Numbered from the stretch's first letter, positions 23,101-33,039 are shown. The stretch: DNA of 56,726 nucleotides from an uncultured Roseburia sp. (GCA_947088675.1 CAMUHN010000013.1:1-56726); one strand, 5' to 3'. Program-made: numbers and translations. Notes: generated by a model from the sequence alone, not told the origin.

Positions 23101-25528
23101 AAAAGATTCAAAACCGGAAAATGAGCTGCCGAAAAAAGTGGAACTGACATTCTTAAACGGTACAACAAAAGAGGCTGCTGTCACTTATACAGCGGAAGCG
23201 TTAGCTGGTCTTGATACGACGACTGAGACAGAAGATACGCCCCGGACCATTCAGGCTGACTGCCGCGATATTATGATTGATAATGAAGACGGTTCTGCAA
23301 AGACGCCGTACAGTTTTGAACTCAAAGTGCATGTAAGGGCGGATTTCATAGTCAGTATAGAAGAGGTTTCTGTGCTGATTCCAAACAGCGTATCTGATTT
23401 TAAGGAGTATCTGCCGTTAAGGGCAACTGCTGTATACAAGACAGGCGTTAAAAAACGTCTTCCGATTAAATGGAATGAAGAAGATCTGGCAAACGTAAAT
23501 GTTGCGAAACCGGATACTTATCCTGTTCGTTTTGAACTGGATGGCGTTGAGGCGGTTGCAGCGGTTAAAATTGACTGGCCGATCGCGGCACAGTTTGACT
23601 TTGGTATCAAAGCAGGTGTTGTGGATGCCAACTGGACGGAAGTTGTTGTAAACGGCAAGGGCGGATCGTCCACATATGGAGACCTTGGCAGCAACTATAC
23701 GGCACAAAGGGGTTATGGATTCCTGAATGTAAAAGACACGGATAAGGCGATGGAGGGAAGAGACGAGAATTTTACGGCCATTAATGACGCGGACGGAGTC
23801 CTTCCGAAAAACGCATACCGCGATTTTGCACTTCCGGGAAGTGATTCAAATTTTGCAGTGGATTTAAAGAACGGCAAATATCAGGTTACAATTGTAATCT
23901 CAAGCAGCGGAAATTCCAATACAGCAACCGGAACCATTGAAACAGATACGGCATTTAAACTGAGCAATCCAAAGGGCGGTTATATTGCGGGAGTATATGA
24001 TAATATCAATGTTGCGGACGGGCAGCTGAATGTAGTATTTGGAGGAGGTACGATACGTGTTGCGGCGATTATTATAAAAGCTGTCGACGTAGAAGGGTTT
24101 GAGACAACGATTCTTCCGGAAAAACCGGTTGCAGGTGATGCGACAGAACTTAAGGCAAAGATTGAGGCGGCTCAGGCATACGATGCGAAGAAAGATTACA
24201 TCACAGCAGAAAGCTACCAGACATTACAGGCGGCAATTAATGCAGCGCTGGCGGAGACAGACGGAACGGCGGACAGCAGCGAGATCGCAGCGGCAATGAA
24301 GACGCTTGACGATGCGGTAAAAGCGCTTGCGGCGGATCCGACAAATCTTAATAATGCGATCGCTACATCAAAAACGCTTGTAAAAGAAAACTACACGGCG
24401 GAGAGTTATGCAGGGCTTGAAAAAGCAATTCAGAATGCGGAGGCTGCAGTCGGCAGCGCGGATATTGATGCGCTTTATACAGCAGGGCTGGCGTTAGAGA
24501 CGGCAATCAAAGAGTTAGTGCCTGTTACACCGCCGACAGCGGCGGATAAAGCGGCTCTTGTACTTGCAATCAATGCAGCGACAGCGATCAATGCAGCAGA
24601 GTACACGGCAGAAAGCTATGCGGCTGTAACGACGGCGCTTGCAAAAGCCAACGAGGTAAATGCGAATGCGGGAGCGACACAGGCAGAGGTGGACGCGGCA
24701 GCAAAAGCGCTGAACGATGCGGTGGCTGCATTACAGAAAAAGCCAGGAACATCGAATCCGGATCAGCCACAGAATCCGGATCAGCCAGGTACGTCTACCG
24801 TGCCTGCAAAAGGTCAGCCGGTGAAAGCAGTTACAGGTGACAGCAACGCCAAATACACGGTAACAGGCAGCGGCACGACAAATACGGTAGCATTTGCCGG
24901 AACAACTTCCAAGAAGATTGATATTCCGGATACGATAAAGGATGCTAACGGAAATGTTTACAAAGTAACATCCATTGCCGCAAAGGCGATTACTTCAGGC
25001 AACAAGAAGAATGTTACGTCGATTAAGATCGGAAACAATATTACAAAGATTGATAAGAAACAGTTCGCCGGATTTACAAAGCTTACAACAGTAACCATCG
25101 GCAGCGGCGTTACATCGATCGGCAACGATGCGTTCAGTGGCGATAAGAAGCTGGAAAAAGTAACGATTGGAAAGAAAGTAAAAACGATCGGTAACAATGC
25201 ATTTAAGAATTGTGCTGCATTAAAGAATGTTTCGATTCCAAACAGCACAACAAAGATCGGAACAAGCGCGTTTGCAGGATGTTCCAGGCTGAGCAAAGTG
25301 ACGATCGGAACAGGACTTACAACGATTGGTAAAGAGGCGTTTAAAGGCGATAAGAAACTGGCGAATATCAAAATTACATCAAAGAAGATCAAATCGGTTG
25401 GCAAAAATGCATTTAAGAGCATTAAATCAAATGCGAAATTTGTGGTACCAAAAGGAAAAGCATCTACTTACAAGAAGAAATATTTTAATTCCAAAGCAGG
25501 TGTGACAAAGAAAATGTCTGTCAAGTAA
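20117..25528 (+). CDS. Large secreted rhamnogalacturonan lyase (PL11-like) with FIVAR and LRR_5 modules
   Basis: A 1803-residue secreted protein. After a signal peptide (about 1-32) comes a PL11-type lyase region (about 65-770), recognised by ALVAVNLAG, GAYLSWRSFESD and FTVYKNG at its start, repeated D-x-D-x-D calcium-type loops, and the closing ENLAYREGVAWQNVGYNQP. PL11 enzymes cleave the RG-I backbone by beta-elimination. Then follow Ig-like or fibronectin-like segments (about 780-1170), an FDFG beta module like the one in the esterase (about 1170-1335), three FIVAR repeats (about 1340-1545), a Pro/Gln linker and BspA-type LRR_5 repeats (about 1610-1785) ending in a basic tail. No sortase signal is seen. 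ATG 20117 has GAAGGGGG upstream. Confidence 0.88.
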   Translation: MKRKIVACLLAAAMTASSFGQVDGSLLAAETENGSGSDNTENDRLGDAKANSPGTGTEVSQQEGRERYKDRALVAVNLAGKDGAETLVSATGPDGKEYTSGAYLSWRSFESDFDKDGNQSTTFTVYKNGSVLDENLKVTNLIDPAGKAEDVYKVVGSNDQSIGVAAKDTKVWKEKYLELSLFAPADETMPDGSTCNYSANDMSVGDVDGDGSLELIVKWYPSNAQDNSNGGYTGETFLDTYDVDYATGDAELLTRINMGVNTRSGAHYTQFQVWDFDNDGKAEVAVRTADGTTTYVSKDGTASGLERVDWVGACSDEQLPVDKLSAQHDYRKTNADLGKDIGYINGPADQNYVYPEYFSVFNLDDGTKAAKDVKYIPDGDTSTAWGDARVTYRNRVDRFLSATAYVDGKTPAAVFCRGYYTRIVMAAYYLKDTNGDKIGDTIDTKWVFDTKDIQDETLRKKAESQGNHGLSVNDTDGDGFDEIVYGSLVVDHNGQMAYTTGYGHGDAMHVSDWISWNPGLEIMDVHEHDDAPLHVEVHDAKTGKMLMGYFTGKDTGRGVMADIDPTSEGAEWWSIASPTYESNDEPSWDSTDGEVYSSWSSIQMSNADTKVEESNLIKLSDSNPAANFSIFWDGDLLSEIQDHRFNNKGTNYFPIAATIYKWDYENQKQVPLLDSTEIWSNNGTKGNMGLVADILGDWREEIITRTNDSAGQPNNKVRIYSTTIHTDYVVPCLLENLAYREGVAWQNVGYNQPANLDYMLSQGLVTAQLVQTEDIKNSPSQVSVLFSKANDGLYGHEVTGYEVYRAKMTKGADGKLTETAEGYQKIQTIQNSELETYTGDVPEDLFVTAPKTDVYKFTDATVEENTNYGYKIAAIVDAKTSYKSKRLDVLTAIDIQKVEEFALADIVQDVQLKGGQTVSDIVTTKDGKRTVTVTDKKGNKAEAAVVWDASAVNVSKPGLYDVVATLQGYAEPITKKVKVVPNTVTAQSITEVQILKDSKPENELPKKVELTFLNGTTKEAAVTYTAEALAGLDTTTETEDTPRTIQADCRDIMIDNEDGSAKTPYSFELKVHVRADFIVSIEEVSVLIPNSVSDFKEYLPLRATAVYKTGVKKRLPIKWNEEDLANVNVAKPDTYPVRFELDGVEAVAAVKIDWPIAAQFDFGIKAGVVDANWTEVVVNGKGGSSTYGDLGSNYTAQRGYGFLNVKDTDKAMEGRDENFTAINDADGVLPKNAYRDFALPGSDSNFAVDLKNGKYQVTIVISSSGNSNTATGTIETDTAFKLSNPKGGYIAGVYDNINVADGQLNVVFGGGTIRVAAIIIKAVDVEGFETTILPEKPVAGDATELKAKIEAAQAYDAKKDYITAESYQTLQAAINAALAETDGTADSSEIAAAMKTLDDAVKALAADPTNLNNAIATSKTLVKENYTAESYAGLEKAIQNAEAAVGSADIDALYTAGLALETAIKELVPVTPPTAADKAALVLAINAATAINAAEYTAESYAAVTTALAKANEVNANAGATQAEVDAAAKALNDAVAALQKKPGTSNPDQPQNPDQPGTSTVPAKGQPVKAVTGDSNAKYTVTGSGTTNTVAFAGTTSKKIDIPDTIKDANGNVYKVTSIAAKAITSGNKKNVTSIKIGNNITKIDKKQFAGFTKLTTVTIGSGVTSIGNDAFSGDKKLEKVTIGKKVKTIGNNAFKNCAALKNVSIPNSTTKIGTSAFAGCSRLSKVTIGTGLTTIGKEAFKGDKKLANIKITSKKIKSVGKNAFKSIKSNAKFVVPKGKASTYKKKYFNSKAGVTKKMSVK

Positions 25529-25560
25529 GAGACGTTTTTTAGATGATTGGTAAAACAGCA

Positions 25561-25605
25561 AAAACTGCCGCATTATGGGAAAAAACCATAATGCGGCAGT
25601 TTTTT
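25561..25605 (+). terminator. Strong intrinsic terminator of the lyase gene
   Basis: AAAACTGCCGCATTATGG (25561-25578) pairs perfectly with CCATAATGCGGCAGTTTT across a 7-nt loop and ends in six T residues. Confidence 0.95.
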
Positions 25606-25688
25606 GTGGAAAGAATTTACAGAAAGCCGTATCCCCCTGATTATCCTTAGAATTTCCTTAATATTTGTAAAAGATATGTCAAATTGAC

Positions 25689-25716
25689 TTGTTTTTTTAA
25701 ACGTATTTGATATACT
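25689..25716 (+). promoter_or_regulatory. Candidate promoter of the phospholipid operon
   Basis: TTGTTT (25689-25694) and TATACT (25711-25716) are 16 bp apart, about 50 bases before the PAP2 start codon. The TTGACT at 25684 is a better -35 but is 21 bp from this -10. Confidence 0.5.
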
Positions 25717-25767
25717 TTGAATGTACTAAAAAAAAGGGAATATATGTAGCAATAAAGGTGGAATTCA

Positions 25768-26484
25768 ATGACGAAAAAACGAAAATCCATTACTTCCATT
25801 GTTCCGGCGTATGGCTTATTGTCCCTGATTGTTGCTGTAGTGTATGATTTTTTGATTTATTGCGGTTCCAGGCGCATTGCCGGGGGCTGGCGCCATTATA
25901 ATATTGAATGCGGCCTGGATGACTGGATTCCGTTTTGGCCGCCCTCTATTATAATCTATTTCGGATGTTATCTGTTCTGGATCGTAAATTATATTCTGAT
26001 CGCACGTCAGGGGAAAAGAGAAGTAAGTCAGTTTTTTTCCGCGGAACTTCTCTCCAAAACAGTTTGTCTGGTGTTTTATCTGCTGTTTCCGACAACCAAC
26101 CAAAGACCGGCAGTTGAACCGAACGGTATTTGGAATCAATTGATGATTTTTTTATATGAGACGGATGCTGCGGACAACCTCTTTCCGTCAATCCACTGTC
26201 TGGTGAGCTGGTTCTGTTATATCGGGATTAAGAAGAAACCGCAGATCCCGGTATGGTATCAAAGATTTTCCTGTTTTGTGGCGATATTGGTTTTTATCTC
26301 TACGGTAACGACAAAACAACATGTAATCGTAGATGTATTTGGGGGCATTCTCACAGCGGAGATCTGTTTTTGGATTGGAAAAAGGCAGAGGGTATATGGT
26401 GCATATGAGAAATTTTTGGACAGGACAGACAAATTATTTTTTGCGAGAGGCAGGAGCGTAAAATGCAGTCAAAAAAGAAAATGA
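25768..26484 (+). CDS. PAP2-family membrane phosphatase
   Basis: A 238-residue protein with about six membrane helices and PAP2 motifs: PSIHC (LFPSIHCLVSWF) and a later TTKQHVIVDVFGG, giving the two catalytic histidines. The usual first motif (K-x6-RP) is weak, with TNQRPAVEP the closest match. PAP2 enzymes remove phosphate from lipid phosphates or pass it to another acceptor. It overlaps the flippase-like gene by 22 bases and heads an operon with pssA and psd, so a lipid phosphate substrate is likely. The start has AAAGGTGG upstream. Confidence 0.83.
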   Translation: MTKKRKSITSIVPAYGLLSLIVAVVYDFLIYCGSRRIAGGWRHYNIECGLDDWIPFWPPSIIIYFGCYLFWIVNYILIARQGKREVSQFFSAELLSKTVCLVFYLLFPTTNQRPAVEPNGIWNQLMIFLYETDAADNLFPSIHCLVSWFCYIGIKKKPQIPVWYQRFSCFVAILVFISTVTTKQHVIVDVFGGILTAEICFWIGKRQRVYGAYEKFLDRTDKLFFARGRSVKCSQKRK

Positions 26485-27536
26485 TCGGGAATGCCGTTTT
26501 TCTGGTTGTCATATTCGCAGTGACAATTTACGGTGTTTTTCATGGGGAAGATCTGGATAAAATGATAAATGCGATCAGACAGGTGAATGCATTCTGGCTG
26601 ATCCCGGGAGTTTTCTTTGCGCTTCTGTGTGTTTGGGGAGGATCCATTATTATATGGTATCTGATGCGTTCCTTTGGCATAGATGTGAAAAAGCGCGTTT
26701 GTTTTCTGTTTTCAGCTGTGGACTATTTTTTCTGTTATATTACGCCATCAGCGACCGGTGGGCAGCCGATGCAGATTTACTATATGAAAAAAGAAAATAT
26801 TCCGATTCCGGTTTCTTCGGTTGTACTGATGGTTGTTACAATTACTTATAAATTAGTGCTTGTTGTGACAGGAATCGGGATTCTGATTTTAGGCAGAGGA
26901 TTTACACAAAAATATCTGACCGGAATTTTGCCTGTATTTTATCTGGGACTGCTGCTCAATGTGTTTTGCATTGTATTTATGACCATGCTGCTGTTCCATC
27001 CGGTGATGGCCGAAAAAATACTGGTAAAAGGGATGCGTCTCCTGGAAAAGCTTCATTTTATGAAAAAGAAAAAAGAGCGCCTTAGAAAGCTTCGGGACGG
27101 GATGCAGGTATATCGTGAGACGGCGGCATATTTGAGCAGTCACAAAAAGGTACTTGTCAATGTGATCTGGATCACATTTGTCCAGCGATTTATGCTGTTT
27201 GCAGTTACATGGACGGTGTATAAGGCATTTGGGCTTTCCGGTACGCCGGTATGGGAAGTGATACTGCTGCAGGCCGTAATTTCCATTTCGGTTGACATGC
27301 TTCCGTTTCCGGGCGGAATGGGGATCAGTGAAAGTTTGTTTTTGCGGATTTTTCCAACCGTTTTCCAGTCGCTGCTTTTGCCGGCGATGGTTCTTTCAAG
27401 AGGAATCGGATTTTACAGTCAGCTTCTGTTCAGCGCGGTTTTTACGGCGGTGGCACAGATTTATTACACATACAGGCGTCCGGATGCCGGCGTGGCAGTG
27501 GGACGGATGCAGCAGTTGAAGAAAGGATACAAATGA
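26463..27536 (+). CDS. Flippase-like UPF0104 / LPG-synthase membrane-domain protein
   Basis: A 357-residue integral membrane protein with about eight helices, similar to the flippase-like domain of MprF/AglD (LPG_synthase_TM). Diagnostic segments include FCYITPSATGGQPMQIYYM and DMLPFPGGMGISES. It has no C-terminal aminoacyl-transferase domain, so it cannot be a full lysyl-phosphatidylglycerol synthase. It may move or regulate a lipid across the membrane; its place between PAP2 and pssA supports this. It overlaps PAP2 and ends exactly before the pssA start. Confidence 0.83.
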   Translation: MQSKKKMIGNAVFLVVIFAVTIYGVFHGEDLDKMINAIRQVNAFWLIPGVFFALLCVWGGSIIIWYLMRSFGIDVKKRVCFLFSAVDYFFCYITPSATGGQPMQIYYMKKENIPIPVSSVVLMVVTITYKLVLVVTGIGILILGRGFTQKYLTGILPVFYLGLLLNVFCIVFMTMLLFHPVMAEKILVKGMRLLEKLHFMKKKKERLRKLRDGMQVYRETAAYLSSHKKVLVNVIWITFVQRFMLFAVTWTVYKAFGLSGTPVWEVILLQAVISISVDMLPFPGGMGISESLFLRIFPTVFQSLLLPAMVLSRGIGFYSQLLFSAVFTAVAQIYYTYRRPDAGVAVGRMQQLKKGYK

Positions 27537-28205
27537 ATGATAGGATTTTATGATTATACTGTGATTTTGACATATATCAGCCTTGCGTCTTCGCTGATCG
27601 GCATATTCTGTGCGGTTTCTGCGCAGCCGCGCTGGGCGATTTTTTTCCTTGCATTCTCCGGACTGTGCGATATGTTTGACGGCAAAATTGCGCGAACGAA
27701 AAAGGACCGCACGGAGGATGAAAAAAATTTCGGGATTCAGATAGATTCTCTCTGTGATGTGGTCTGTTTTGGCGTATTTCCGATTGTAATCTGCTATAAG
27801 CTGGGAATGAATCATATTTACAGTATGGTGATTTTAATCTTTTATGGACTTGCCGGCCTGATCCGGCTTGCCTATTTTAATGTGCTGGAGGCAAAGCGCC
27901 AGCGTGAGTCGGATGAGGCAGGGAAGTTTTACCGTGGACTGCCGATTACTTCCATGGCAATCGCTCTGCCGATCTTTTTTGTTGTGTCTCCGCTGCTGCC
28001 CAGTCAGCAGATTTTTATGGTGATACTTCATATTCTGGTTGCTGTGATCGGTATTTTATTTATCACGGACTTTAAGCTGAGAAAGCCCACCACGATAGAG
28101 GTATTGATCACGGTCGCAGTGGTATTTGCTGCGGTTGTAGTAATCGTATTTGTGTGGCATGAATGGTGGCGCCTGCTTCGCTTCGGATCTTTATTCAAAT
28201 ATTAA
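27537..28205 (+). CDS. pssA: CDP-diacylglycerol-serine O-phosphatidyltransferase
   Basis: A 222-residue membrane enzyme with the CDP-alcohol phosphotransferase motif D-G-x2-A-R-x8-G-x3-D-x3-D, seen as FDGKIARTKKD then GIQIDSLCDVV. It joins serine to CDP-diacylglycerol, making phosphatidylserine. Its ATG follows the upstream TGA directly. The decarboxylase gene next to it identifies serine as the alcohol, in preference to glycerol or inositol. Confidence 0.9.
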   Translation: MIGFYDYTVILTYISLASSLIGIFCAVSAQPRWAIFFLAFSGLCDMFDGKIARTKKDRTEDEKNFGIQIDSLCDVVCFGVFPIVICYKLGMNHIYSMVILIFYGLAGLIRLAYFNVLEAKRQRESDEAGKFYRGLPITSMAIALPIFFVVSPLLPSQQIFMVILHILVAVIGILFITDFKLRKPTTIEVLITVAVVFAAVVVIVFVWHEWWRLLRFGSLFKY

Positions 28206-28253
28206 TCAGCTGCCGTATTGCCGAATGTACAGGAGGGAAAGGAGAGGGTTGGG

Positions 28254-29123
28254 ATGCATACTGTTTCTGATCGAAGAGGGAATATCACAATAGAAAATTC
28301 AATACAGGATCGTCTGCTGGAGGCGGCATATAATCACACGACAGGAAGGATTCTGCTCAGGCCGTTCCTTTCCCCCCTGTTTTCAAAAGCAGGCGGGGCC
28401 GTGCTTCGCACAGGTTTTTCGAAAATATTGATTGCACCGTTTGTGCGCAGTCATGCTATTGATATGAGCGAGTATGAAGCGCGGGATTATCATTCCTACA
28501 ATGATTTTTTTACCAGAAAAATAAAAGCGGGCGCAAGGAAGATTGACCGGGCGGAGCATGTACTGATCAGCCCCTGCGACGGCAGGCTCTGCGTCTATCC
28601 GGTCAGTGAAAACAGCGTAGTCACGATTAAGCATACGCCGTATACAGTTGGGAGCCTGGTAAGAAATCAGAAGCTTGCCGGACGCTATGCGGGCGGATAT
28701 CTTTGGGTATTTCGTCTGTGTGTAGAGGATTATCATCACTATGTCTATGCAGACAGCGGAAAGGTATCCGCACAGGTGCAAATACCGGGCGTATTTCATA
28801 CGGTTAATCCGGTTGCCAATGACAATTTTCCGATCTACAAAGAGAATACGCGGGAGTACGCGCTGCTTAAGTCCGAACAGTTTGGGACGATACTGCAGAT
28901 GGAAGTCGGCGCGATGCTGGTGGGAAAGATCAGGAACCGGCCGGGAAACCGGTTGGTACAGCGGGGAGAGGAGAAAGGAAATTTTGCTTTTGGAGGATCT
29001 ACCGTAATTTTGATCACCCAAAGGGGGAAAGTTTGTCCGGATTCGGATATTCTGTCTCAGTCAGAGCGGGGGATAGAGACCAGGGTACGTATGGGAGAAC
29101 AGGTTGGAAAAAAGCAGATATAA
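28254..29123 (+). CDS. psd: Phosphatidylserine decarboxylase
   Basis: A 289-residue enzyme that turns phosphatidylserine into phosphatidylethanolamine. The family core is clear: YNDFFTRKIKAGAR, an SPCDGRLCVYPV segment, DYHHYVYAD and the C-terminal self-cleavage site FGGST, in which Ser249 would become the pyruvoyl cofactor. The ATG at 28254 follows GGAGAGG; an in-frame TTG at 28218 is less likely. It is the last gene of the operon, before a bidirectional terminator. Confidence 0.9.
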   Translation: MHTVSDRRGNITIENSIQDRLLEAAYNHTTGRILLRPFLSPLFSKAGGAVLRTGFSKILIAPFVRSHAIDMSEYEARDYHSYNDFFTRKIKAGARKIDRAEHVLISPCDGRLCVYPVSENSVVTIKHTPYTVGSLVRNQKLAGRYAGGYLWVFRLCVEDYHHYVYADSGKVSAQVQIPGVFHTVNPVANDNFPIYKENTREYALLKSEQFGTILQMEVGAMLVGKIRNRPGNRLVQRGEEKGNFAFGGSTVILITQRGKVCPDSDILSQSERGIETRVRMGEQVGKKQI

Positions 29124-29124
29124 A

Positions 29125-29157
29125 AAGGGGGCAGGAAGACCTGCCCTCTTTGTTTTG
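29125..29157. terminator. Bidirectional terminator between psd and pyrG
   Basis: GGGGGCAGG-AAGA-CCTGCCCTC has a T-rich tract on the plus side (TTTGTTTT) and, on the minus strand, CCCCCTTTTTAT. It separates the convergent psd and pyrG genes. Confidence 0.85.
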
Positions 29158-29180
29158 CACGCGGAAAGGATAAATCATCT

Positions 29181-30791
29181 CTACTCGATTTTTGCATTTT
29201 GAATGGAAGCTTCAATAAAACCGCGAAACAGCGGATGCGGCCGGTTCGGTCTGGATTTTAATTCGGGATGCGCCTGCGTTGCAATAAACCACGGATGATT
29301 CGGTATCTCGATCATTTCGATAATTCTTCCGTCCGGCGAAATGCCGCAGAGTTTCATACCGTGTTCGGTCAGAGTGGTACGAAAATCATTGTTGACCTCA
29401 TAGCGGTGTCTGTGCCGCTCTGCAATCTGTTCTGTTCCGTAAACTTCATATGCCCTGGAGGATACATCCAGCATGCATGGATAGGAGCCGAGGCGCAGCG
29501 TGCCCCCGATGTCTTCCACACCGTTTTGGTCCGGCATCAGCGCGATGACGGGATGCGTGGTGTTCGGATCGAGTTCCACGCTGTTGGCATCGTGGAATCC
29601 GCAGACATTGCGCGCGTATTCGATAATGGCAACCTGCATGCCAAGGCACATGCCAAGATAAGGAATGTTGTGCTCTCTTGCGTATTTTGCGGAAAGAATC
29701 ATGCCTTCGACGCCGCGGGAACCAAAGCCGCCGGGTACGATAATGCCGGATACGTCTTTTAAGATATCGTCAATGGTGTTTTCGTTGACGGATTCGGAAT
29801 CCACCCATTTGATATTTACGGTTGCACGGCTTGCAATTCCGCCGTGTTTTAATGCCTCCACAACCGAAATATAAGCATCGTGCAGTGCGATGTATTTTCC
29901 GACAAGAGCAACCGTAACCTCCTTGTCCGGATGGTACAGCGCATCTACCATAGATTCCCAGTCTTTTAAATCCGGTTCGGGGCATGGTAAATGAAGAGAG
30001 TCGCATGCGACTCTGGCGAGATGTTCCTTTTCCATTGCAAGAGGCGCTTCATAGAGATATTCCACATCCAGATTCTGCAGCACATGATCGCACGGTACAT
30101 TACAAAACAGCGCGATTTTGTCTTTTAAATTCTGTTCTAACGGCTGTTCGCTGCGGCATACAATGATATCCGGCTGGATGCCCATTCCCTGCAATTCTTT
30201 AACGCTTGCCTGTGTCGGCTTTGTTTTCAGTTCGCCGGACGCTTTGATATAGGGAATCAGCGTAACATGGATTAAAATTGCGTTTTCCCTGCCGACTTCG
30301 TGCTGAAACTGACGGATTGCCTCCAAAAACGGCTGGCTCTCAATATCTCCGACAGTGCCGCCGACTTCAATAATTGCAATGTGCGTCTCTTCCGATGTGA
30401 AGTTGCGGTAAAATCGGCTTTTGATCTCGTTTGTGATATGTGGAATCACCTGAACGGTGCCGCCGCCGTAATCGCCGCGCCGTTCTTTCTGTAAGACGGA
30501 CCAGTAAATTTTTCCGGTTGTTACATTGGAATTTTTGGTCAGGCTCTCATCGATAAATCGTTCATAATGTCCTAAGTCCAGATCCGTTTCCGCCCCGTCG
30601 TCCGTGACGAAAACTTCGCCGTGCTGGATTGGGTTCATGGTGCCGGGGTCAATATTGATATAGGGATCGAATTTCTGCATGGTCACTTTGTATCCGCGCG
30701 CTTTTAAAAGTCTGCCGAGCGAAGCGGCGGTAATCCCCTTGCCAAGACCCGAAACAACGCCGCCGGTGACAAAGACATATTTTACAGGCAT
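29181..30791 (-). CDS. pyrG: CTP synthase
   Basis: A 536-residue enzyme of normal family length. The N-terminal synthetase domain starts [16 protein letters not shown] with its P-loop and continues through [14 protein letters not shown]. The C-terminal class I glutamine amidotransferase has the nucleophile loop LGMCLGMQ and a late HPE ([11 protein letters not shown]). It makes CTP from UTP, ATP and glutamine. GAGG precedes the ATG. It is a single gene, divergent from ftsH. Confidence 0.97.
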   Translation of the reverse strand: MPVKYVFVTGGVVSGLGKGITAASLGRLLKARGYKVTMQKFDPYINIDPGTMNPIQHGEVFVTDDGAETDLDLGHYERFIDESLTKNSNVTTGKIYWSVLQKERRGDYGGGTVQVIPHITNEIKSRFYRNFTSEETHIAIIEVGGTVGDIESQPFLEAIRQFQHEVGRENAILIHVTLIPYIKASGELKTKPTQASVKELQGMGIQPDIIVCRSEQPLEQNLKDKIALFCNVPCDHVLQNLDVEYLYEAPLAMEKEHLARVACDSLHLPCPEPDLKDWESMVDALYHPDKEVTVALVGKYIALHDAYISVVEALKHGGIASRATVNIKWVDSESVNENTIDDILKDVSGIIVPGGFGSRGVEGMILSAKYAREHNIPYLGMCLGMQVAIIEYARNVCGFHDANSVELDPNTTHPVIALMPDQNGVEDIGGTLRLGSYPCMLDVSSRAYEVYGTEQIAERHRHRYEVNNDFRTTLTEHGMKLCGISPDGRIIEMIEIPNHPWFIATQAHPELKSRPNRPHPLFRGFIEASIQNAKIE

Positions 30792-30953
30792 AGGTTTTTT
30801 TCCTCCTCAAATGCGTATTATAAATCATATAATTCATATAGTATACAACGAAGTAAGCGTAAAATCCAGAGAAATTTAAAAGAATCGTCCATTTTGCTTC
30901 GGGTATTTTAGAAAGAATTTATAAAATTACAACAAAAGTTCACCAACTGTGTA

Positions 30954-30982
30954 TTGCTTTTAGGACACGTTTTCAATATAAT
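30954..30982 (+). promoter_or_regulatory. Promoter of ftsH-uvrC
   Basis: TTGCTT (30954-30959) and perfect TATAAT (30977-30982) with a 17-bp spacer, 35 bases before the ftsH ATG. Confidence 0.8.
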
Positions 30983-31017
30983 GAAAGAAGCGCTTACCGC
31001 AGGAAAGGATAAAAAAG

Positions 31018-33039
31018 ATGGAAAACCAGAATAATTCAAATCATAACGGGAATAACGGCGGGAACGGGAACCGCGGAAATAAAGATAATCACAACGGACA
31101 GCTTGTCATGGCCTTTATTCTGATTTCCCTGGTTGCTCTTTTTATTATGAGCATGGTTTCGAACCGTTTTAACCAGATGAGTACGCAGGAAGTCTCCTAC
31201 TCCGAATTTCTTTCGATGGTAAAAGGAGAGGGGGAATGGAAAGGCAAAAAAGTTGAGTCGGTTGAGATCGGCGCTTACGAGATCAATATTGTTTTGGAGA
31301 CGGATGAGAAGAAGCTGCATCAGACCAAATATTACTGCGGCAGGGTTGCGGATGAAGAAATGATTCCGATTTTAAAGCAGTACGGTGTCGAAATTTACGG
31401 CGTCATCCCGGATAATACTTCTGCCTGGATTTATAATATATTAAGTTATCTGATTCCGGTTGTTTTAATCTGGATTGTTTTTGGTATTGTAATGCGTCGT
31501 ATGGGAGGAGGCGCAATGGGTGTTGGCAAGAGCAACGCCAAGATTTATGTGGAGCGGCAGACAGGTGTTACGTTCAAAGATGTGGCAGGGCAGGACGAAG
31601 CGAAAGAATCGCTGCAGGAGGTTGTGGACTTTTTGCACAATCCCGGAAAATACAGAGAGATCGGCGCAAAACTTCCAAAAGGAGCGCTTCTTGTAGGGCC
31701 TCCCGGTACCGGAAAAACACTTTTGGCAAAAGCAGTCGCAGGTGAGGCGCATGTGCCGTTTTTCTCTCTGGCGGGTTCCGATTTTGTTGAAATGTTTGTC
31801 GGTGTGGGAGCGTCGCGTGTGCGTGATTTATTTAAGGAGGCGCAGAAGCAGGCGCCATGTATTATCTTTATCGACGAGATCGACGCGATCGGCAAGAGCC
31901 GTGATAACCGTTACGGCGGCAATGATGAGCGCGAGCAGACGCTAAATCAGCTGCTTGCGGAAATGGATGGTTTTGATACGTCGAAAGGTCTTTTGATACT
32001 TGCGGCGACAAATCGTCCGGAAGTGCTCGACAAGGCGCTGCTGCGTCCGGGGCGCTTTGACCGCCGTATTATTGTCGATAAACCGGACTTAAAAGGGCGT
32101 CTTGAAACGTTAAAAGTACATTCCAAAGGCGTGCTGATGGATGAAACAGTTGATCTGGATGCACTGGCGCTTGCCGCTGCAGGGCTGGTCGGATCGGATC
32201 TTGCGAATATGATTAACGAGGCTGCGATCAACGCGGTAAAAGGAGGCAGGAAATTTGTAAACCAGTCGGACTTATTCCATGCATTTGAGCTTGTCGCAGT
32301 CGGCGGAAAGGAAAAGAAAGACCGCGTTATGAGCGAGAAAGAGCGAAAAATTGTCTCGTATCATGAGGTTGGCCATGCTATGGTGACTGCACTGCAGAAA
32401 AATACCGAACCTGTGCAGAAGATTACCATCGTGCCACGCACGATGGGGGCGCTTGGCTATACGCTGCAGACGCCTGAGGAAGAGAAGTATCTGCAGACAA
32501 AGGACGAGCTGCTTGCCAAAATTACAACTTATATGGCAGGACGGGCGGCGGAGATGCTGGTGTTTGCGTCCGAGACAAGCGGTGCGTCCAACGACATTGA
32601 GAATGCGACAACGATTGCGCGCGCGATGGTAACACAGTACGGGATGTCGGATAAGTTTGGAATGATGTGCCTTGCGACGGTTGATAATCAGTATCTGGAT
32701 AACAGGGCGGGGCTGATCTGCGGCGAGGAAACGGCGGCGCAGATTGACGGCGAAGTGCTCTCTATCATTAATGGCTGCTATAACGAGGCGATGCGCCTGT
32801 TAAAAGAAAACCGGGAGGTTTTGGATAAGATTGCGGAATACCTGTACGATCATGAGACGATTACCGGAAAGGAATTTATGACTATTTTCCGTGAATTGAA
32901 AAACATTCCGGAACCGGAAGAACAGGAAGAAAAAAAGACATTTTTTGAACAGGCCGAGGAGGCGCGCCTGGATCTTGAAAATAAAGGGAAAAGGGTAGAT
33001 TGTACTGTTTCGGACGAGTCGGGGAATAACAATGTTTGA
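31018..33039 (+). CDS. ftsH: ATP-dependent zinc metalloprotease FtsH
   Basis: A 673-residue membrane AAA+ protease that removes misfolded membrane proteins and regulators. It has an Asn/Gly-rich N terminus, a membrane helix near 27-47, an extracytoplasmic domain, and a second helix near 140-160. The AAA domain has Walker A GPPGTGKT (227-234), Walker [10 protein letters not shown] and the second region of homology with RPGRFDRR. The zinc site is H449-E-V-G-H453, and the C terminus is acidic and charged. The stop overlaps the uvrC start by 8 bases. Confidence 0.97.
   Translation: MENQNNSNHNGNNGGNGNRGNKDNHNGQLVMAFILISLVALFIMSMVSNRFNQMSTQEVSYSEFLSMVKGEGEWKGKKVESVEIGAYEINIVLETDEKKLHQTKYYCGRVADEEMIPILKQYGVEIYGVIPDNTSAWIYNILSYLIPVVLIWIVFGIVMRRMGGGAMGVGKSNAKIYVERQTGVTFKDVAGQDEAKESLQEVVDFLHNPGKYREIGAKLPKGALLVGPPGTGKTLLAKAVAGEAHVPFFSLAGSDFVEMFVGVGASRVRDLFKEAQKQAPCIIFIDEIDAIGKSRDNRYGGNDEREQTLNQLLAEMDGFDTSKGLLILAATNRPEVLDKALLRPGRFDRRIIVDKPDLKGRLETLKVHSKGVLMDETVDLDALALAAAGLVGSDLANMINEAAINAVKGGRKFVNQSDLFHAFELVAVGGKEKKDRVMSEKERKIVSYHEVGHAMVTALQKNTEPVQKITIVPRTMGALGYTLQTPEEEKYLQTKDELLAKITTYMAGRAAEMLVFASETSGASNDIENATTIARAMVTQYGMSDKFGMMCLATVDNQYLDNRAGLICGEETAAQIDGEVLSIINGCYNEAMRLLKENREVLDKIAEYLYDHETITGKEFMTIFRELKNIPEPEEQEEKKTFFEQAEEARLDLENKGKRVDCTVSDESGNNNV

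Noticed and set aside
25561-25605. Bidirectional terminator
   Set aside because: The minus-strand side ends in only four T residues and no convergent gene is present, so it is called one-directional.
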